From Paenibacillus hexagrammi (GTDB lineage: Bacteria > Bacillota > Bacilli > Paenibacillales > NBRC-103111), in contig NZ_CP090978.1 in NCBI RefSeq assembly GCF_021513275.1, positions 2,418,001 to 2,482,000 on the forward strand: 64,000 nt of DNA. The letters run 5' to 3'. The translations under genes and the position numbers were made by a program. The notes under the pieces were generated by a model. It did not search any database, had not been told where the DNA came from, and was given only the letters and a program-made list of their open reading frames with translations. Shown here piece after piece: positions 9,029-19,290 of the stretch. Position 1 is the stretch's first letter, and every line of letters starts with the position of its first letter.

Positions 9029-10006
9029 ATGTTAATAGACGTTAACAATCTATCCAAGCAATTTACGTACCACAAAAAAGAGCCAGGGTTAAAATCCTCT
9101 GTTTCCAACCTGTTTCGCCGTGAGAGGCTTGTCAAGCATGCCGTCAAAAATATTACGTTCTCGATAGATGAAGGTGAGATCGTCGGTTTTCTGGGACCCA
9201 ATGGTGCCGGTAAGACGACAACCCTAAAAATGTTATCTGGCATAATGTATCCCACCAGCGGTGAAGCAAAAGTGGCGGGGTATGTGCCATGGGAGAGGAA
9301 GAAGAAATTAAAACAGCAGTTTTCGATCGTTATGGGACAAAAAAGCCAACTGTGGTGGGACCTCCCTGCGATTGAATCGCTGAATTTGAATAAATACATA
9401 TACGAAATCGAGGAAGCCGCCTTTAGGCAATCAGTTAGTGATTTAACGGATTTGCTGGACGTGAAGGAGTTACTGAATGTTCAAGTAAGGAGACTTTCCT
9501 TGGGTGAACGAATGAAGCTGGAGCTAATAGCAGCTCTTATTCATAAGCCCAAAATCCTCTTCTTAGATGAACCAACGATTGGGCTCGACATCATCTCACA
9601 GAAGAAGCTCAGGGACTCTATAAAAGAATACAATAGGAAGGAAAAGACGACCATCATCTTAACGAGTCACTATATGGAGGATATCGAGGAGCTATGCAGC
9701 AGGCTAATCGTCATTAACGAGGGTGTAATCGCGTACGACGGTGAACTTGACAAGGTAAATGAGCTTTTCAATCAAAAAAAGCGGCTGAATTTACAATTTT
9801 CGGATTCTATAACGAGAGACGCCCTAACAAACTATGGAACGATTATCGATTTCGATTCCTACAGCGCCACGATCGAGATTGATAGGGACAAACAGAAAGC
9901 GCACCTAAGGGCTATGCTTGAAGTTCTCCCTATATCGGACTTCAATATCGGCGATATCCCGATCGAGGAAGGCATAAGATTACTCTATGAAAGAGGGGAC
10001 TCATAG
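9029..10006 (+). CDS. ABC exporter ATP-binding protein
   Basis: 325-residue cytoplasmic ATPase of an ABC-2 type exporter. Walker A GPNGAGKTT (about residues 59-67), Q-loop GQKS, signature LSLGERMK, Walker B ILFLDEPTIGLD and switch TSHYMEDIEEL; C-terminal 80 residues are the accessory domain typical of this subfamily. RBS AAAGGGGAAAG before ATG 9029. Directly followed by two membrane genes with no gap, forming a complete transporter. Located inside the cluster it probably exports the product or confers self-resistance. Confidence 0.92.
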   Translation: MLIDVNNLSKQFTYHKKEPGLKSSVSNLFRRERLVKHAVKNITFSIDEGEIVGFLGPNGAGKTTTLKMLSGIMYPTSGEAKVAGYVPWERKKKLKQQFSIVMGQKSQLWWDLPAIESLNLNKYIYEIEEAAFRQSVSDLTDLLDVKELLNVQVRRLSLGERMKLELIAALIHKPKILFLDEPTIGLDIISQKKLRDSIKEYNRKEKTTIILTSHYMEDIEELCSRLIVINEGVIAYDGELDKVNELFNQKKRLNLQFSDSITRDALTNYGTIIDFDSYSATIEIDRDKQKAHLRAMLEVLPISDFNIGDIPIEEGIRLLYERGDS

Positions 10007-10816
10007 GTGATGGCCGTGTACAAAAAATACATGAAGTCTCTCCTTGGATTACAAAACTCGATGGAGTACAGAACGGATTTTTTCATTGATATGCTCAGTG
10101 GAATCTTCGCTGTGGTAATACAGTGTTTTCTATGGACGGTTATTTTTAATAGCTCGAGTAGCGATAACGTTTACGGTTATACGTATGAACAGTTGATCAC
10201 GTACACTATATTAGCCGGCGTGGTCGCGAAGCTGTTATCGACCGGATTCGAGAATGTGATTGCAGCGGATATTAAGGATGGAGGACTGAGTAAGTTTTTA
10301 GTACAGCCTATCGGTTACTTCCAGTACCGTGTGTTCTGTTTTATCGGACAGAAGATTTCCCAAATAGCATTTCTGCTTCTTATTGTTGCGGCCATGCTAT
10401 TGACTAGCAAATATGCGTTAAATTTCCAAATGGAAATGAGTTTGCCCTTTCTAGCGCTGCTTCCTTTATTCCTATCAGCCGTGTTGAATTTTCTAATCTT
10501 TTACTGCGTTAGCACGATCGCCTTTTGGATGCTAGACGTGTCGATGTTATTCTGGGGGATTAACCTTTTGACGCTTATTCTAAGTGGTGCCATTTTTCCG
10601 CTGGATATCTTCGGTGAACGCTGGCTGCGCGTGATGGAATATCTCCCCTTTACATATACCGCTTACTTTTCGTTAAACGTGCTTACAGGCAAGGTAATCG
10701 GTAATACCATCGTGGAAGGAATCGTGGTTCAGCTCATCTGGATCTGCATATTCGGCGTGTTATCGGCTGGCTTGTGGAGGATGGGAATGAAAAAATATGT
10801 AGCAGTAGGTGGTTAA
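10007..10816 (+). CDS. ABC-2 type exporter permease 1
   Basis: 269 residues with about six hydrophobic segments (for example FAVVIQCFLWTVIF, IAFLLLIVAAMLL, FLALLPLFLSAVLNFLIFY). Starts immediately after the ATPase stop; GTG 10007 or ATG 10010 are both possible. Belongs to the ABC-2 permease group that works as a heterodimer with the next gene. Confidence 0.88.
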   Translation: MMAVYKKYMKSLLGLQNSMEYRTDFFIDMLSGIFAVVIQCFLWTVIFNSSSSDNVYGYTYEQLITYTILAGVVAKLLSTGFENVIAADIKDGGLSKFLVQPIGYFQYRVFCFIGQKISQIAFLLLIVAAMLLTSKYALNFQMEMSLPFLALLPLFLSAVLNFLIFYCVSTIAFWMLDVSMLFWGINLLTLILSGAIFPLDIFGERWLRVMEYLPFTYTAYFSLNVLTGKVIGNTIVEGIVVQLIWICIFGVLSAGLWRMGMKKYVAVGG

Positions 10817-11629
10817 ATGAGTTCGTTGGCTAAAAGCTTGCGAAAGTATATTCGGGTATACTACCATTTGTTGAAAATCAATCTGATCTCGCAGCTGGAG
10901 TATCGATCCAACTTCTTTGTCGGGTTTATTGTCGAAAGTGGATTTCTCTTTACGAAGATCATGTACCTTGTCGTCTTATACAATGTTGACGTTACGATCA
11001 ACGGGTATTCGCCGGATCACATGATGCTATATGTGGGGACGTTCTCTATCGTAACGGCATTCTATACGGGGTTCATCATGATTAACTTCTATGAGATTCC
11101 AGGGCATGTCAAGAACGGGACCCTCGATATGTTTATAACAAAGCCTATCTCCACGCAGTTTCTAGTGACATTAAGGAAGTCTAATTTCGCGCTGGCGATG
11201 TCTAACTTGATAGGCGGAATTGTTATGGTCATCATTGCTTGTAGCCGGATAGGAGGTGAGATAGACGCTTATAATTTGATCGGTTATCTGGCATTAATCA
11301 TTTGTGGAATTGTAATGTCTTATGCGTTGTTTCTGTTGCCGCAATTATTGTCGTTCTGGGTTGTAGAGACGAAAGCGCTTATTGGGCTTGCGGACCGGGC
11401 ATGGGACTTTAACACTATGCCAATGGTTATTTTTCCGAAATGGTTTCAACGAATAGGCACATTCATTCTGCCTATCTTCGCGATTTCCAATTTTCCTCCG
11501 ATGCTGCTAGCAGGTCATATGAAAATATATTTGATCATATGGGCTGTCGCATCCCCCTTCTTGTTCTTATACCTGGTCTCGAAGCTGTGGAATATAGCCA
11601 TAAGGAGCTACACCAGCGCAAGCAGTTAA
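10817..11629 (+). CDS. ABC-2 type exporter permease 2
   Basis: 270 residues, about six membrane spans, similar topology to permease 1 including the LEYRSNFFVGFIV entry and the KNGTLDMFITKPIS loop (permease 1 has KDGGLSKFLVQPIG at the same place). The ATG follows the previous stop directly. Completes the exporter. Confidence 0.88.
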   Translation: MSSLAKSLRKYIRVYYHLLKINLISQLEYRSNFFVGFIVESGFLFTKIMYLVVLYNVDVTINGYSPDHMMLYVGTFSIVTAFYTGFIMINFYEIPGHVKNGTLDMFITKPISTQFLVTLRKSNFALAMSNLIGGIVMVIIACSRIGGEIDAYNLIGYLALIICGIVMSYALFLLPQLLSFWVVETKALIGLADRAWDFNTMPMVIFPKWFQRIGTFILPIFAISNFPPMLLAGHMKIYLIIWAVASPFLFLYLVSKLWNIAIRSYTSASS

Positions 11630-11671
11630 GAGATCCCTATATCGAAAACAGCCCATAGTAGGAGTGGAAAA

Positions 11672-12375
11672 ATGTCCGAAGTACGCTTTTTTAGTGAAAT
11701 ACCCGGTTTCCTTGAGTTTCCTAACCAATTGGAGAAAATTGATGAGATCGCAGCATTATCAAATGAGTATCACTTACCGGCTCGCATATCTATTACTCAC
11801 ACGCTGCATTAGATCCATGGATTCTGGCCATGAGAGTATTGAGTCGAATCAAAAACCTGATTCCTCTCATTGCAACTTAGCCATACTCTATGCCGCCTCT
11901 TACGACGGCTAAGATGGTGGCGACCGTCGCTAATCTATTTCAGCGCAAAGTATGCCTAAATATGATTACAGGCGTAAGTGAAATGGAGCTTCGCAGCGTT
12001 AATCAACCCGGTGGATTCCAAGTAGAAGTATGCGAGGCTGGAGGAATATACGAATGTCCTCCGAACCTTATTGACCAAATTTGGGGCGGTTAGTTATATG
12101 GGAGAGCACTATCACTTTCAGGGCCTTGAGCTGGTTCCCCCAATGCGGCATGAGTATATACCGGAACTATTCGTGGTGGGGTCTTCGAAAGACTGCATGG
12201 AGGTTACGCATGCTAATATAGTCTGCAACCTGCGCGTAACTTCCGACTAAATAGGGGTCCGTAGCGATATCTAGAATGCGGCGTGAACACGATTCTGCTG
12301 GGAAAACTCTATCATGAACATCAGTTCGAGCACTTGTCTAAAATATTGCTTCGACTGGAAATACCGGAAATTTGA
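11672..12375 (+). pseudogene. Luciferase-like flavin monooxygenase, decayed
   Basis: Starts MSEVRFFSEIPGFLEFP behind AGGAG. Then, across frames, LDPWILAMRVLSRIKNLIPLI, PYSMPPLTTAKMVATVANLF and VCLNMITG, the conserved N-terminal barrel region of LLM-class FMN monooxygenases. Downstream fragments HYHFQGLELVPPM and PELFVVGSS fit the later part of the barrel. It has in-frame TAG stops (about 11811 and 11878) and a large loss, so unlike its neighbours it is really broken. In butirosin the analogous enzyme BtrO hydroxylates an ACP-bound intermediate, and the next gene here is an ACP. Confidence 0.65.
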
Positions 12376-12410
12376 CTTTTTAGAAATCAATGTCAAGGGG
12401 ACTTATAATC

Positions 12411-12638
12411 ATGGAAAAGCAGATCGTTATTATTGAAGCCATTAAGCGTGCAATTGGAAAAGAGAACGTCTCATCTGATTCCGTATTGATCGACGATTTG
12501 GGTGTGGATTCGATGGGATTCATTCGAATCGTAGTTGAGGTGGAAAAATCGTTAGAAACCCAATTCGGCGATGATGATATCGTTCTGAATTTGTATCCTA
12601 CTGTTCAGGATCTCATTAATTATTTTGAAAACCGCTAA
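12411..12638 (+). CDS. Acyl/peptidyl carrier protein
   Basis: 75 residues. The phosphopantetheine attachment site is Ser34 in DDLGVDSMGF, followed by the usual acidic helix II (EVEKSLETQFGDDD). Start at ATG 12411 after AAGGGG; an earlier ATG at 12390 overlaps that site. Free-standing carrier, immediately followed by a free-standing adenylation domain, so the two probably form a loading pair. Confidence 0.9.
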   Translation: MEKQIVIIEAIKRAIGKENVSSDSVLIDDLGVDSMGFIRIVVEVEKSLETQFGDDDIVLNLYPTVQDLINYFENR

Positions 12639-12678
12639 AGTATAGAATGCCAAACTTCTTAGAAAAAGGGACACGAGT

Positions 12679-14169
12679 ATGAATAATATGTACGAAATTA
12701 TTGCAAAAACCGCGTCGCAGCAGCCAAATGTTGCTGCAGTCGTATTCGAGGATACAGTCACAACGTATGAGGCATTCATCCATACTGTCGATCGGTTAGC
12801 TGCAATGCTCCAAATGAATCATATAAAGCAGGGTGACATTGTTGGGCTGATACACAGCAGAACCCCTATTGCGCTTGCTGCCATGTTTGCGGGAGTTAAA
12901 GTAGGTGCAGCCTATATGCCAATCGAACCGGGAGCCCCGAAAGCTAGAACGGTCTATATGCTGGATGAAAACCATGCAGCAGCGATCCTTACAGACCTCC
13001 CCGAAATCATGGATCAATATGCAGATTACAGAATAATTGATACATCGAAGCAAACGATGGTCCAAGCAACCGAAGCATTCAATGAGCATATTGATTACTC
13101 CGACCACACGGCTTACATCATCTATACGTCAGGTTCTACCGGGAAGCCAAAGGGCGTGAAAATCCGGCAAGCGGGCATCGTGAACCTGATTCTGCATGGA
13201 ACAGATGTTGTGGGCATTTCCCCTGGCAGAACAATGATGTGCTTGTCTAACCTTTCCTTCGACATGTCTGTGCCCGAAACTATCCTGGCACTATGCAAAG
13301 GATTAACTGTCGTATTGGCTAATGAAAAGGAACAGAAGAACCCGGTCTTAATCAGGAGACTTTTCGAGAAACATGGCATTGATACCGTCCTTATCGCGCC
13401 GACGAGACTCCAACTATTAACGATGTATCATCGAAATCTCTCATTCATGAGCCATGTTAAGTCCTTTATGTTTGGCGCGGAAAAGATCCCCGGCTATTTG
13501 CTTGAGATGATTAAAGCGAACTGTCCAGATGCACGTATTTATAATCTTTATGGCCCTACGGAGGTTACCGCATTCGTGACGTACAGCGACATCACGGATA
13601 AAGTTTTGATCGATGTAGGAAGGCCGATAGAGAACATGGAAGTTTATATTATGAATGAATATCTAGAACCGGTAAGGATAGGGGTTAAGGGCGAAATATG
13701 TGTTTCAGGCATAGCACTCTCTCCGGGATATGTTAATGATCTTGAACTGACAGACAAAAAGTTTATTTTCCACGAAAACGTAAAATACGGGTCACTCTAC
13801 AGAACTGGCGATTATGGAAGAATGCTTGATGACGGTTGTATTCAATACTTAGGACGATTAGATAATCAGGTTAAATTCAAGGGATATCGAATCGAGCTGG
13901 AGGAAATAGAAGCCGTAGCACTATCCTATCCAGGTATAATGCAGGTGGTTGCAGATATTAGAGAGGATGCTGTTGGAGTCGAGGAGTTGTTCCTCTTCTA
14001 TAGCTTAACTCAACCCATCAATGAGGCCGATTTAAGGAATTACCTGCGTCAAGTGTTGCCGGATTATATGGTCCCTACGGTGTACGAGAGGAGCGAAACA
14101 CTTCCTACCAACCAGAATGGGAAGATTGATAGAAAGCAACTGAAACAAGGGAAGGAGCTCCTCCGGTAG
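12679..14169 (+). CDS. Stand-alone NRPS adenylation domain
   Basis: 496 residues, full-length A domain. Core motifs: A3 YTSGSTGKPKGV, A4 LSFDMSVPE, A5 NLYGPTEVTAF, A7 YRTGDYG, A8 GRLDNQVKFKGYRIEL, A10 NQNGKIDRKQL with the catalytic Lys. No condensation or carrier domain is fused. The Asp of FDMSVPE that anchors an alpha-amino group is present. Aligning by eye to GrsA gives an approximate pocket D-M-P-L-M-G-L-A-F-K, which I cannot assign. Likely charges the preceding ACP; the downstream aminomutase suggests an aromatic beta-amino acid as a candidate. Confidence 0.9.
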   Translation: MNNMYEIIAKTASQQPNVAAVVFEDTVTTYEAFIHTVDRLAAMLQMNHIKQGDIVGLIHSRTPIALAAMFAGVKVGAAYMPIEPGAPKARTVYMLDENHAAAILTDLPEIMDQYADYRIIDTSKQTMVQATEAFNEHIDYSDHTAYIIYTSGSTGKPKGVKIRQAGIVNLILHGTDVVGISPGRTMMCLSNLSFDMSVPETILALCKGLTVVLANEKEQKNPVLIRRLFEKHGIDTVLIAPTRLQLLTMYHRNLSFMSHVKSFMFGAEKIPGYLLEMIKANCPDARIYNLYGPTEVTAFVTYSDITDKVLIDVGRPIENMEVYIMNEYLEPVRIGVKGEICVSGIALSPGYVNDLELTDKKFIFHENVKYGSLYRTGDYGRMLDDGCIQYLGRLDNQVKFKGYRIELEEIEAVALSYPGIMQVVADIREDAVGVEELFLFYSLTQPINEADLRNYLRQVLPDYMVPTVYERSETLPTNQNGKIDRKQLKQGKELLR

Positions 14170-14186
14170 CTGGAGGGGATAATCGG

Positions 14187-15086
14187 ATGAATAAAGATGA
14201 AAATGTCTATCGCGTTGGATTGATCGGAATGGGGATGATGGGGGTAGGAATCGGATTAAGCCTGCTCCGGGCAGGATTCCCCTTCACGTGACAAAGCATC
14301 GGCGTGAAGAGAATATGAAAGAGCTTGAAGCGCACGGGGGATTGTGGAATCCGATCTGCGAACGCTAGCTCATAAGTGCAACGTGATTATCATGTGCCTA
14401 CCACATTCCGGTGTGGTTGAGGAAACGCTCATTGGAGAGGCGGGCATGATCAATGATTTGGCGCCTCATACAATCGTGATTGACTGTTCGACATCCGATC
14501 CTGCATCAACGTGCAATCTAAGCCGACTATTGAAGGATAGAAAGATTTCATTGTTGGATGCCCCGATGAACAGGGGGCCAAAGGATGCGCGGGAAGGCAA
14601 GTTAAACATCATGGTTGGCGGAGACCCGGAAGCCTATGAGGCGGTGTATCCGTTATTTGCCAGCTTTTCGGAAAATATTTACTATGTGGGGCAGGCAGGG
14701 GCGGGCCATCGTCTTAAGCTACTAAATAACTATATTTCGATGGCCTTTACGAGCATCGTGATATCGAGTCTGTCTTACGCACAAATGAATGGACTTGATC
14801 TTGCCATTTTGGACAAGGTGATGTCAAAGGGATCGAACTATATTCCCGCAATGCCCCTAATGATTAGCTGGCTAGAAAAAGGGGGGACATCCTTCAATTT
14901 TCTATCGAGAACGCTAGTAAAGATGTGAATTATTTCAAACAGCTGCTCGTGGATCGAGGGGTCAATACAGAATTGGTAGATGCCGTGGCGAACACCTATG
15001 ATCAAGCCGTTCAAATGGGCTTGGGCTCTAAGATGTTGCCGGAGCTGTATCAGTTGTTCAAAGTACCTTCGACAATAGAAAAATAA
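14187..15086 (+). CDS. 3-hydroxyisobutyrate dehydrogenase-like oxidoreductase (two frameshifts)
   Basis: NAD(P)-dependent beta-hydroxyacid dehydrogenase family. N-terminal Rossmann motif GLIGMGMMGVGI; then VIIMCLPHSGVVEETL, the substrate motif region LLDAPMNRGPKDAREGKL, GAGHRLKLLNNY with the catalytic Lys and, at the end, ASKDVNYFKQLL and a tail to TIEK. The frame breaks at a C4 run (14279-14282) and a T4 run (14898-14901). One base added in each restores about 300 residues, the normal size. Annotated as a gene on that basis. RBS GGAGGGG; role in the pathway unknown, possibly reduction or oxidation of a beta-hydroxy or imine intermediate. Confidence 0.7.
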
Positions 15087-15107
15087 ATTAAAGCGAGGTA
15101 ACCTTTC

Positions 15108-16706
15108 ATGTCTACCTATACTTATGTGCTTTCCACGGACTTCATCAACCTTAATCAATTTATGGAGATCGTTAACAATCCGTCATGTAACTTGAGAATC
15201 GATAAGCAAGTAGAAGAAGGAATCAGGCGCCTCTCGGAAGCTCTTGGAGAAGTATGTCGATGAAGGGCGGATCATATACGGGGTCAATACGAGCATGGGG
15301 GGATTCGTAAACTATCTCGTGCCAGTAGAGTTCGCGGAAGAACTGCAAAACAACCTGATCGCGTCAGTTGCCTCAAACGTCGGCGAATATTTGGAAGATC
15401 ACGAAGTGCGTGCCGCTATGCTAGCGAGACTGATCTCGTTGTCCAAGGGAGCGTCGGCGATCAGCATAGAGAATTTCATGATCTATTTAGACATGTTCAA
15501 CAAAAATGTTCTGCCTTGCATTCCAAGAAAGGGGTCTTTAGGTGCCAGTGGCGATCTTGGACCGCTCGCATTCATCGCTCTAGTGGCTGGAGGGAAGTGG
15601 AAAGCAAAGTATAACGGTCAAGAAATGACTGGGGAAGAAGCATTACGAATGGCAAACATCACACCCATGCGATTAAGCTACAAAGAAGGCCTGGCTTTAA
15701 TTAATGGCACCTCTGCAATGACCGGGTTTGCCGCCGTGGTGTGGGATAAGGCAAAGAAGCTGCTCGACATGTATCAATTTGTTTCTTCATTAACCTTAGA
15801 AGGCTTGGCGGCAATATTGAAGCCTTTTGATCCAAGAGTGCATAAAAGAAAGCTGCATAAGGGCCAATATATATATGCCAGCAATATCACTACCATTCTT
15901 AGCTCAAGTAAGCTAGTCATGAATGAAGCGGAGACGGAAGCAGCGATTCAGCGTGAGAATCAAAATGTGGTGCAAAACATGCAGGATCAAATTGAGGATG
16001 CTTATTCTTTGAGATGCTCGCCGCAAATCATGGGCCCACTTTATGATACTTTGCAGTTTGTGTCCTCTATTATTGAGAACGAGATTAACTCGAGCAGTGA
16101 TAACCCGCTCGTATTGCCGGAGGAAGGGAGGTATTCCACAATGGTCATTTCCACGGACAATATATTGCAATGGCGATGGACTATTTATCGATCTGCATGA
16201 CTACGTTATCGAACTTATCGGATCGAAGAATTGACCGTTTCATGGATAAGAGCAATAGCAACGGCCTTCCGGGATTTTTGTGCAGGGAGAACCCTGGGCT
16301 TCGTCTCGGACTCATGGGCGGGCAGTTCATGAGTACTTCATTGACAGCTGAGAATCGATCGCTTTGTGTACCGTTATCCATTCAGTCATTGACCTCCACC
16401 GGTGATTTCCAGGATATTGTTTCATTTGGATTAGTTGCGGCAAGAAGAGTCAAGGAAATTATGGACAATGCAAGGTATATTATTAGTTTTGAGCTATTAT
16501 GTGCTTGCCAAGCGATTGACATAAGGGATGCAGGCGGAATGTCTGTATCGACAAAGCTGCTTTACGATGAAGTAAGGGGGATCATTCCATACCTATTTTT
16601 CGATACACCTATTACGCCTTACATAGAAGAGCTTAAAGAACTGCTTATCAAGCAGGACCTGATAGCAGATTTAATGAAAACAAGTGGTGCGCAACCACAT
16701 TATTAA
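15108..16706 (+). CDS. MIO-type aromatic aminomutase / ammonia-lyase (frameshifted)
   Basis: Histidine/phenylalanine ammonia-lyase superfamily. The MIO prosthetic group forms from Ala-Ser-Gly in GSLGASGDLGPLA. IIYGVNTSMGGF holds the catalytic Tyr; SLTSTGDFQDIVSFG near the C-terminus is the variant I associate with Phe/Tyr 2,3-aminomutases such as AdmH, in contrast to histidine lyases. Three frame segments: the break near 15246 needs minus one or plus two bases, the one at 16126-16128 is a G3 run needing one G, giving VFHNGHFHGQYIAMAMDYL. Restored length is about 532 residues, normal for the family. Probably makes a beta-aromatic amino acid from Phe or Tyr; simple lyase activity is the alternative. 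Confidence 0.75.
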
Positions 16707-16729
16707 TTTATAGATTGGGAGTCGAAGCT

Positions 16730-17967
16730 GTGTCTAAAAGAAGTATTCTCTTTTGTGGTAATGGTTATAGCGGGGAGATATTAGAAACACTAGCGAAGGA
16801 ATACGATCTGTATTTAATCTCCTCTTTCCGTAACGACCGTGGAATGGAACATGTGAAGAAGATCATACTGGCCAATCCCTTGGACCCGCAATCTGCGCTA
16901 CAAGCGGCTAAGAGCCTGAAGGAGCAAGGCTGCACATTCGATGCGGTTCTGAGTCTGTGCATGGATACCGCATTGTCCGTGTCCGCGATTGCGGAGCACT
17001 ACCAATTGTTCGGCGTTCCTTACCAGATAGCTCAGAATGCGACCATCAAATCTATTCGCTCCCGGATATTCGAGACACATGACGTCTCCGCGCCAAAATA
17101 CAGAAGCTGCTGCGATTATGCTGATTATGTAAAAAAGGTGCAGGAAATCGGCTTCCCATATGTCATAAAGCCGTTAAATTTGTTTGCCTCAAGGGCGTCA
17201 GCCTGGTTGAATCGCCGGAGCAAGTGAAACCAGCCTACGAGTACTGTATTAGCTTTGCCAATGACCCGCAGGTCATTCTGAATGAATATATTAAAGGCCA
17301 GGAATTCAGCACGGAAGGTTTGATGGTGGACGGTCGTTTCTATATGACGGGGATATCAGAACGGGCATTCCATTACGAGAAGTATAAGCCGCTGTTTGTT
17401 GAAATCGGAGATGTTATGCCGACCTTATTGGAGGCTTCTGAAGTTCAAGCCTGTGCCGATTTAACCCATAAGGCTGCGATAGAGCTTGGCATTACTAACG
17501 GTATTGTGAAAGGAGATCTTATCCGGGGCGAGGATGATGGGGAGTTCAGGGTATTAGAGTTAACACCCCGTCTCGGGGGCCCTCGTTTTGGTACGGAGAT
17601 GATTCCTCTCAGCAACGGTACTAATATTCTGAAAGCCGCTATTCAGCAGGCTCTCGGCGAGAAGATTGATATGGAGCTGCTGCGGCCGAAATATCACCTC
17701 GGAATGGTCAACCGAACCATCTTCGCCAAACCTGGGAGGCTAAAATTTATTTCCGGTTTGGAGGCTATAAAGGAACTGCCTGGCTATTACGACTTCAAGT
17801 GGTGGAAAGCCAAGTCTCCTAAGATCGGCGATGTCATATCAGCCCCGCAAAGCATGAGCGACGGGCCCGGTTATGTAATCGTGACCGGAAGCGATAGAGA
17901 TGAAGCGATTGCTAACGCAGACCGAATCGAAGCCATGATCATATTTGAAACGGAAGAAGAGGTCTAG
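16730..17967 (+). CDS. ATP-grasp ligase (one frameshift)
   Basis: Carboxylate-amine ligase fold. N-terminal region ILFCGNGYSGEILETLAKEYDL, B domain GFPYVIKPLNLFAS, then in a shifted frame GVSLVESPEQVK, VILNEYIKGQEFSTEGLMV and metal-binding VLELTPRLGGPRFG. The frame breaks at a G3 run (17193-17195); one G restores about 412 residues. GTG 16730 follows TTGGGAG. Forms amide or peptide bonds from an acyl phosphate. BtrJ of butirosin is also ATP-grasp and aminoacylates the ACP-bound intermediate, so this gene could extend the carrier-bound acyl group. Confidence 0.78.
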
Positions 17968-17975
17968 ATGAGACA

Positions 17976-19211
17976 ATGGAGAATCTGTTCAACATATGGG
18001 TTGAGAGGAATCGAGCGAGGATATACAACGACTTCTCAAGCTATCTTGCAATTAATACTGTAACGCCGCATGAGGAGCACGCTTACCCATTTTTGAGCCA
18101 GTACCTGGATGGGATTGGATTTCGTGCGGAAAAACAGTTTCTTCACCCCGATTTAAGGGAGCATGAGCAATTTATCCCCCACCATTTGTCGCACATTAGT
18201 CAGGAACGCTTTAATGTAAAGGCAATCAATAAGGTGAAAATTGATGCTCGACGGAAAGTGCTCTTTAATGTACACATGGATGTAGTTCCTGCCGGAGTGG
18301 AATTTGAACATGCCTTCTCCCCGTTTATCCGGGACAACTACCTATACGGAAGAGGAGCTTGTGATACCAAAAACAATCTCATCATGCTTGTTGAGGCCAT
18401 CCGCTTCTTGCAAGAGCACAACATTGCACTGCAAAAAGAAGTCGAAATGGACCTGGTTATTGAGGAGGAAATTAGCGGGAGCGGGACGCTATCCTCCATC
18501 CTGCACGGAATCGAGGCGGATGCTGTTATTGTGATGGAACCAACGAACTTGTTGGCTTTCAGGGGGCACCGTGGGGTTATTACAACCACAGTCGAAATCC
18601 AGGGGAAATCGGTTCACATGGGCGGTATAGATTCCGGCGTGAATGCCATCGAATGCGCCTATCATCTTATTTATCGGCTAAAGCGCTTTGAGGCAGAGCT
18701 ATTAGAGGAGGCAAGGTCGAATAAAGCCTTTTCTATATGGCACAAACCACTTCAGGTAAATATCGGTATTATTGAAGGTGGTGAGTGGCCAGGTTCTGTA
18801 CCGGAGCATTGCCGTCTTGTGTTTAATACAGGATTTTTGACGAATTACACGATCTCGGATATAAAGCAGAGAATCACGGAGATTTGTCGGTCCACAGCAG
18901 ATGGATGGACCAATGATCATATCACGGTCAAATTTGAGGGGTTAAAGAACAGTGCTTACTTGACGGATGAGATGGATGATAGTCTACGACAATTAATGCA
19001 ATCCATCAATCGTTATGGGGTTGTGCAGGAGCATTCTTACGGGTGGAGAGTAAGCTGCGACGCTCACTTATATCATAGTTATTGCAATCTACCCACTCTT
19101 ATATTCGGTTGCGGCGATTTATCTGATGCCCATTCCGCGCATGAGAAGGTAAACCTTTCTGAACTGGAGAGAGGCATGCTAATCCTAGCCGAGTACTTGT
19201 CGACGCCTTGA
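17976..19211 (+). CDS. M20-family metallohydrolase (ArgE/DapE-like)
   Basis: 411 residues. Zinc-site motifs: NVHMDVVP, GRGACDTKNN (bridging Asp), VIEEEISGSG with the catalytic Glu pair, VMEPT and a late His in DAHSAHEK; the dimerisation domain lies between (about residues 195-300, starting GHRGVITTTVEIQGKSVHMGG). No signal peptide. Cleaves N-acyl or peptide amide bonds. In a cluster with an ATP-grasp ligase it may remove a protecting aminoacyl group. Confidence 0.85.
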   Translation: MENLFNIWVERNRARIYNDFSSYLAINTVTPHEEHAYPFLSQYLDGIGFRAEKQFLHPDLREHEQFIPHHLSHISQERFNVKAINKVKIDARRKVLFNVHMDVVPAGVEFEHAFSPFIRDNYLYGRGACDTKNNLIMLVEAIRFLQEHNIALQKEVEMDLVIEEEISGSGTLSSILHGIEADAVIVMEPTNLLAFRGHRGVITTTVEIQGKSVHMGGIDSGVNAIECAYHLIYRLKRFEAELLEEARSNKAFSIWHKPLQVNIGIIEGGEWPGSVPEHCRLVFNTGFLTNYTISDIKQRITEICRSTADGWTNDHITVKFEGLKNSAYLTDEMDDSLRQLMQSINRYGVVQEHSYGWRVSCDAHLYHSYCNLPTLIFGCGDLSDAHSAHEKVNLSELERGMLILAEYLSTP

Positions 19212-19290
19212 ATCGTACGGGAGAGTGTAAATAAATACCCACATTAAATGAACTTCATCCGGATGGATAATACATTGGAGGAAACACGAG

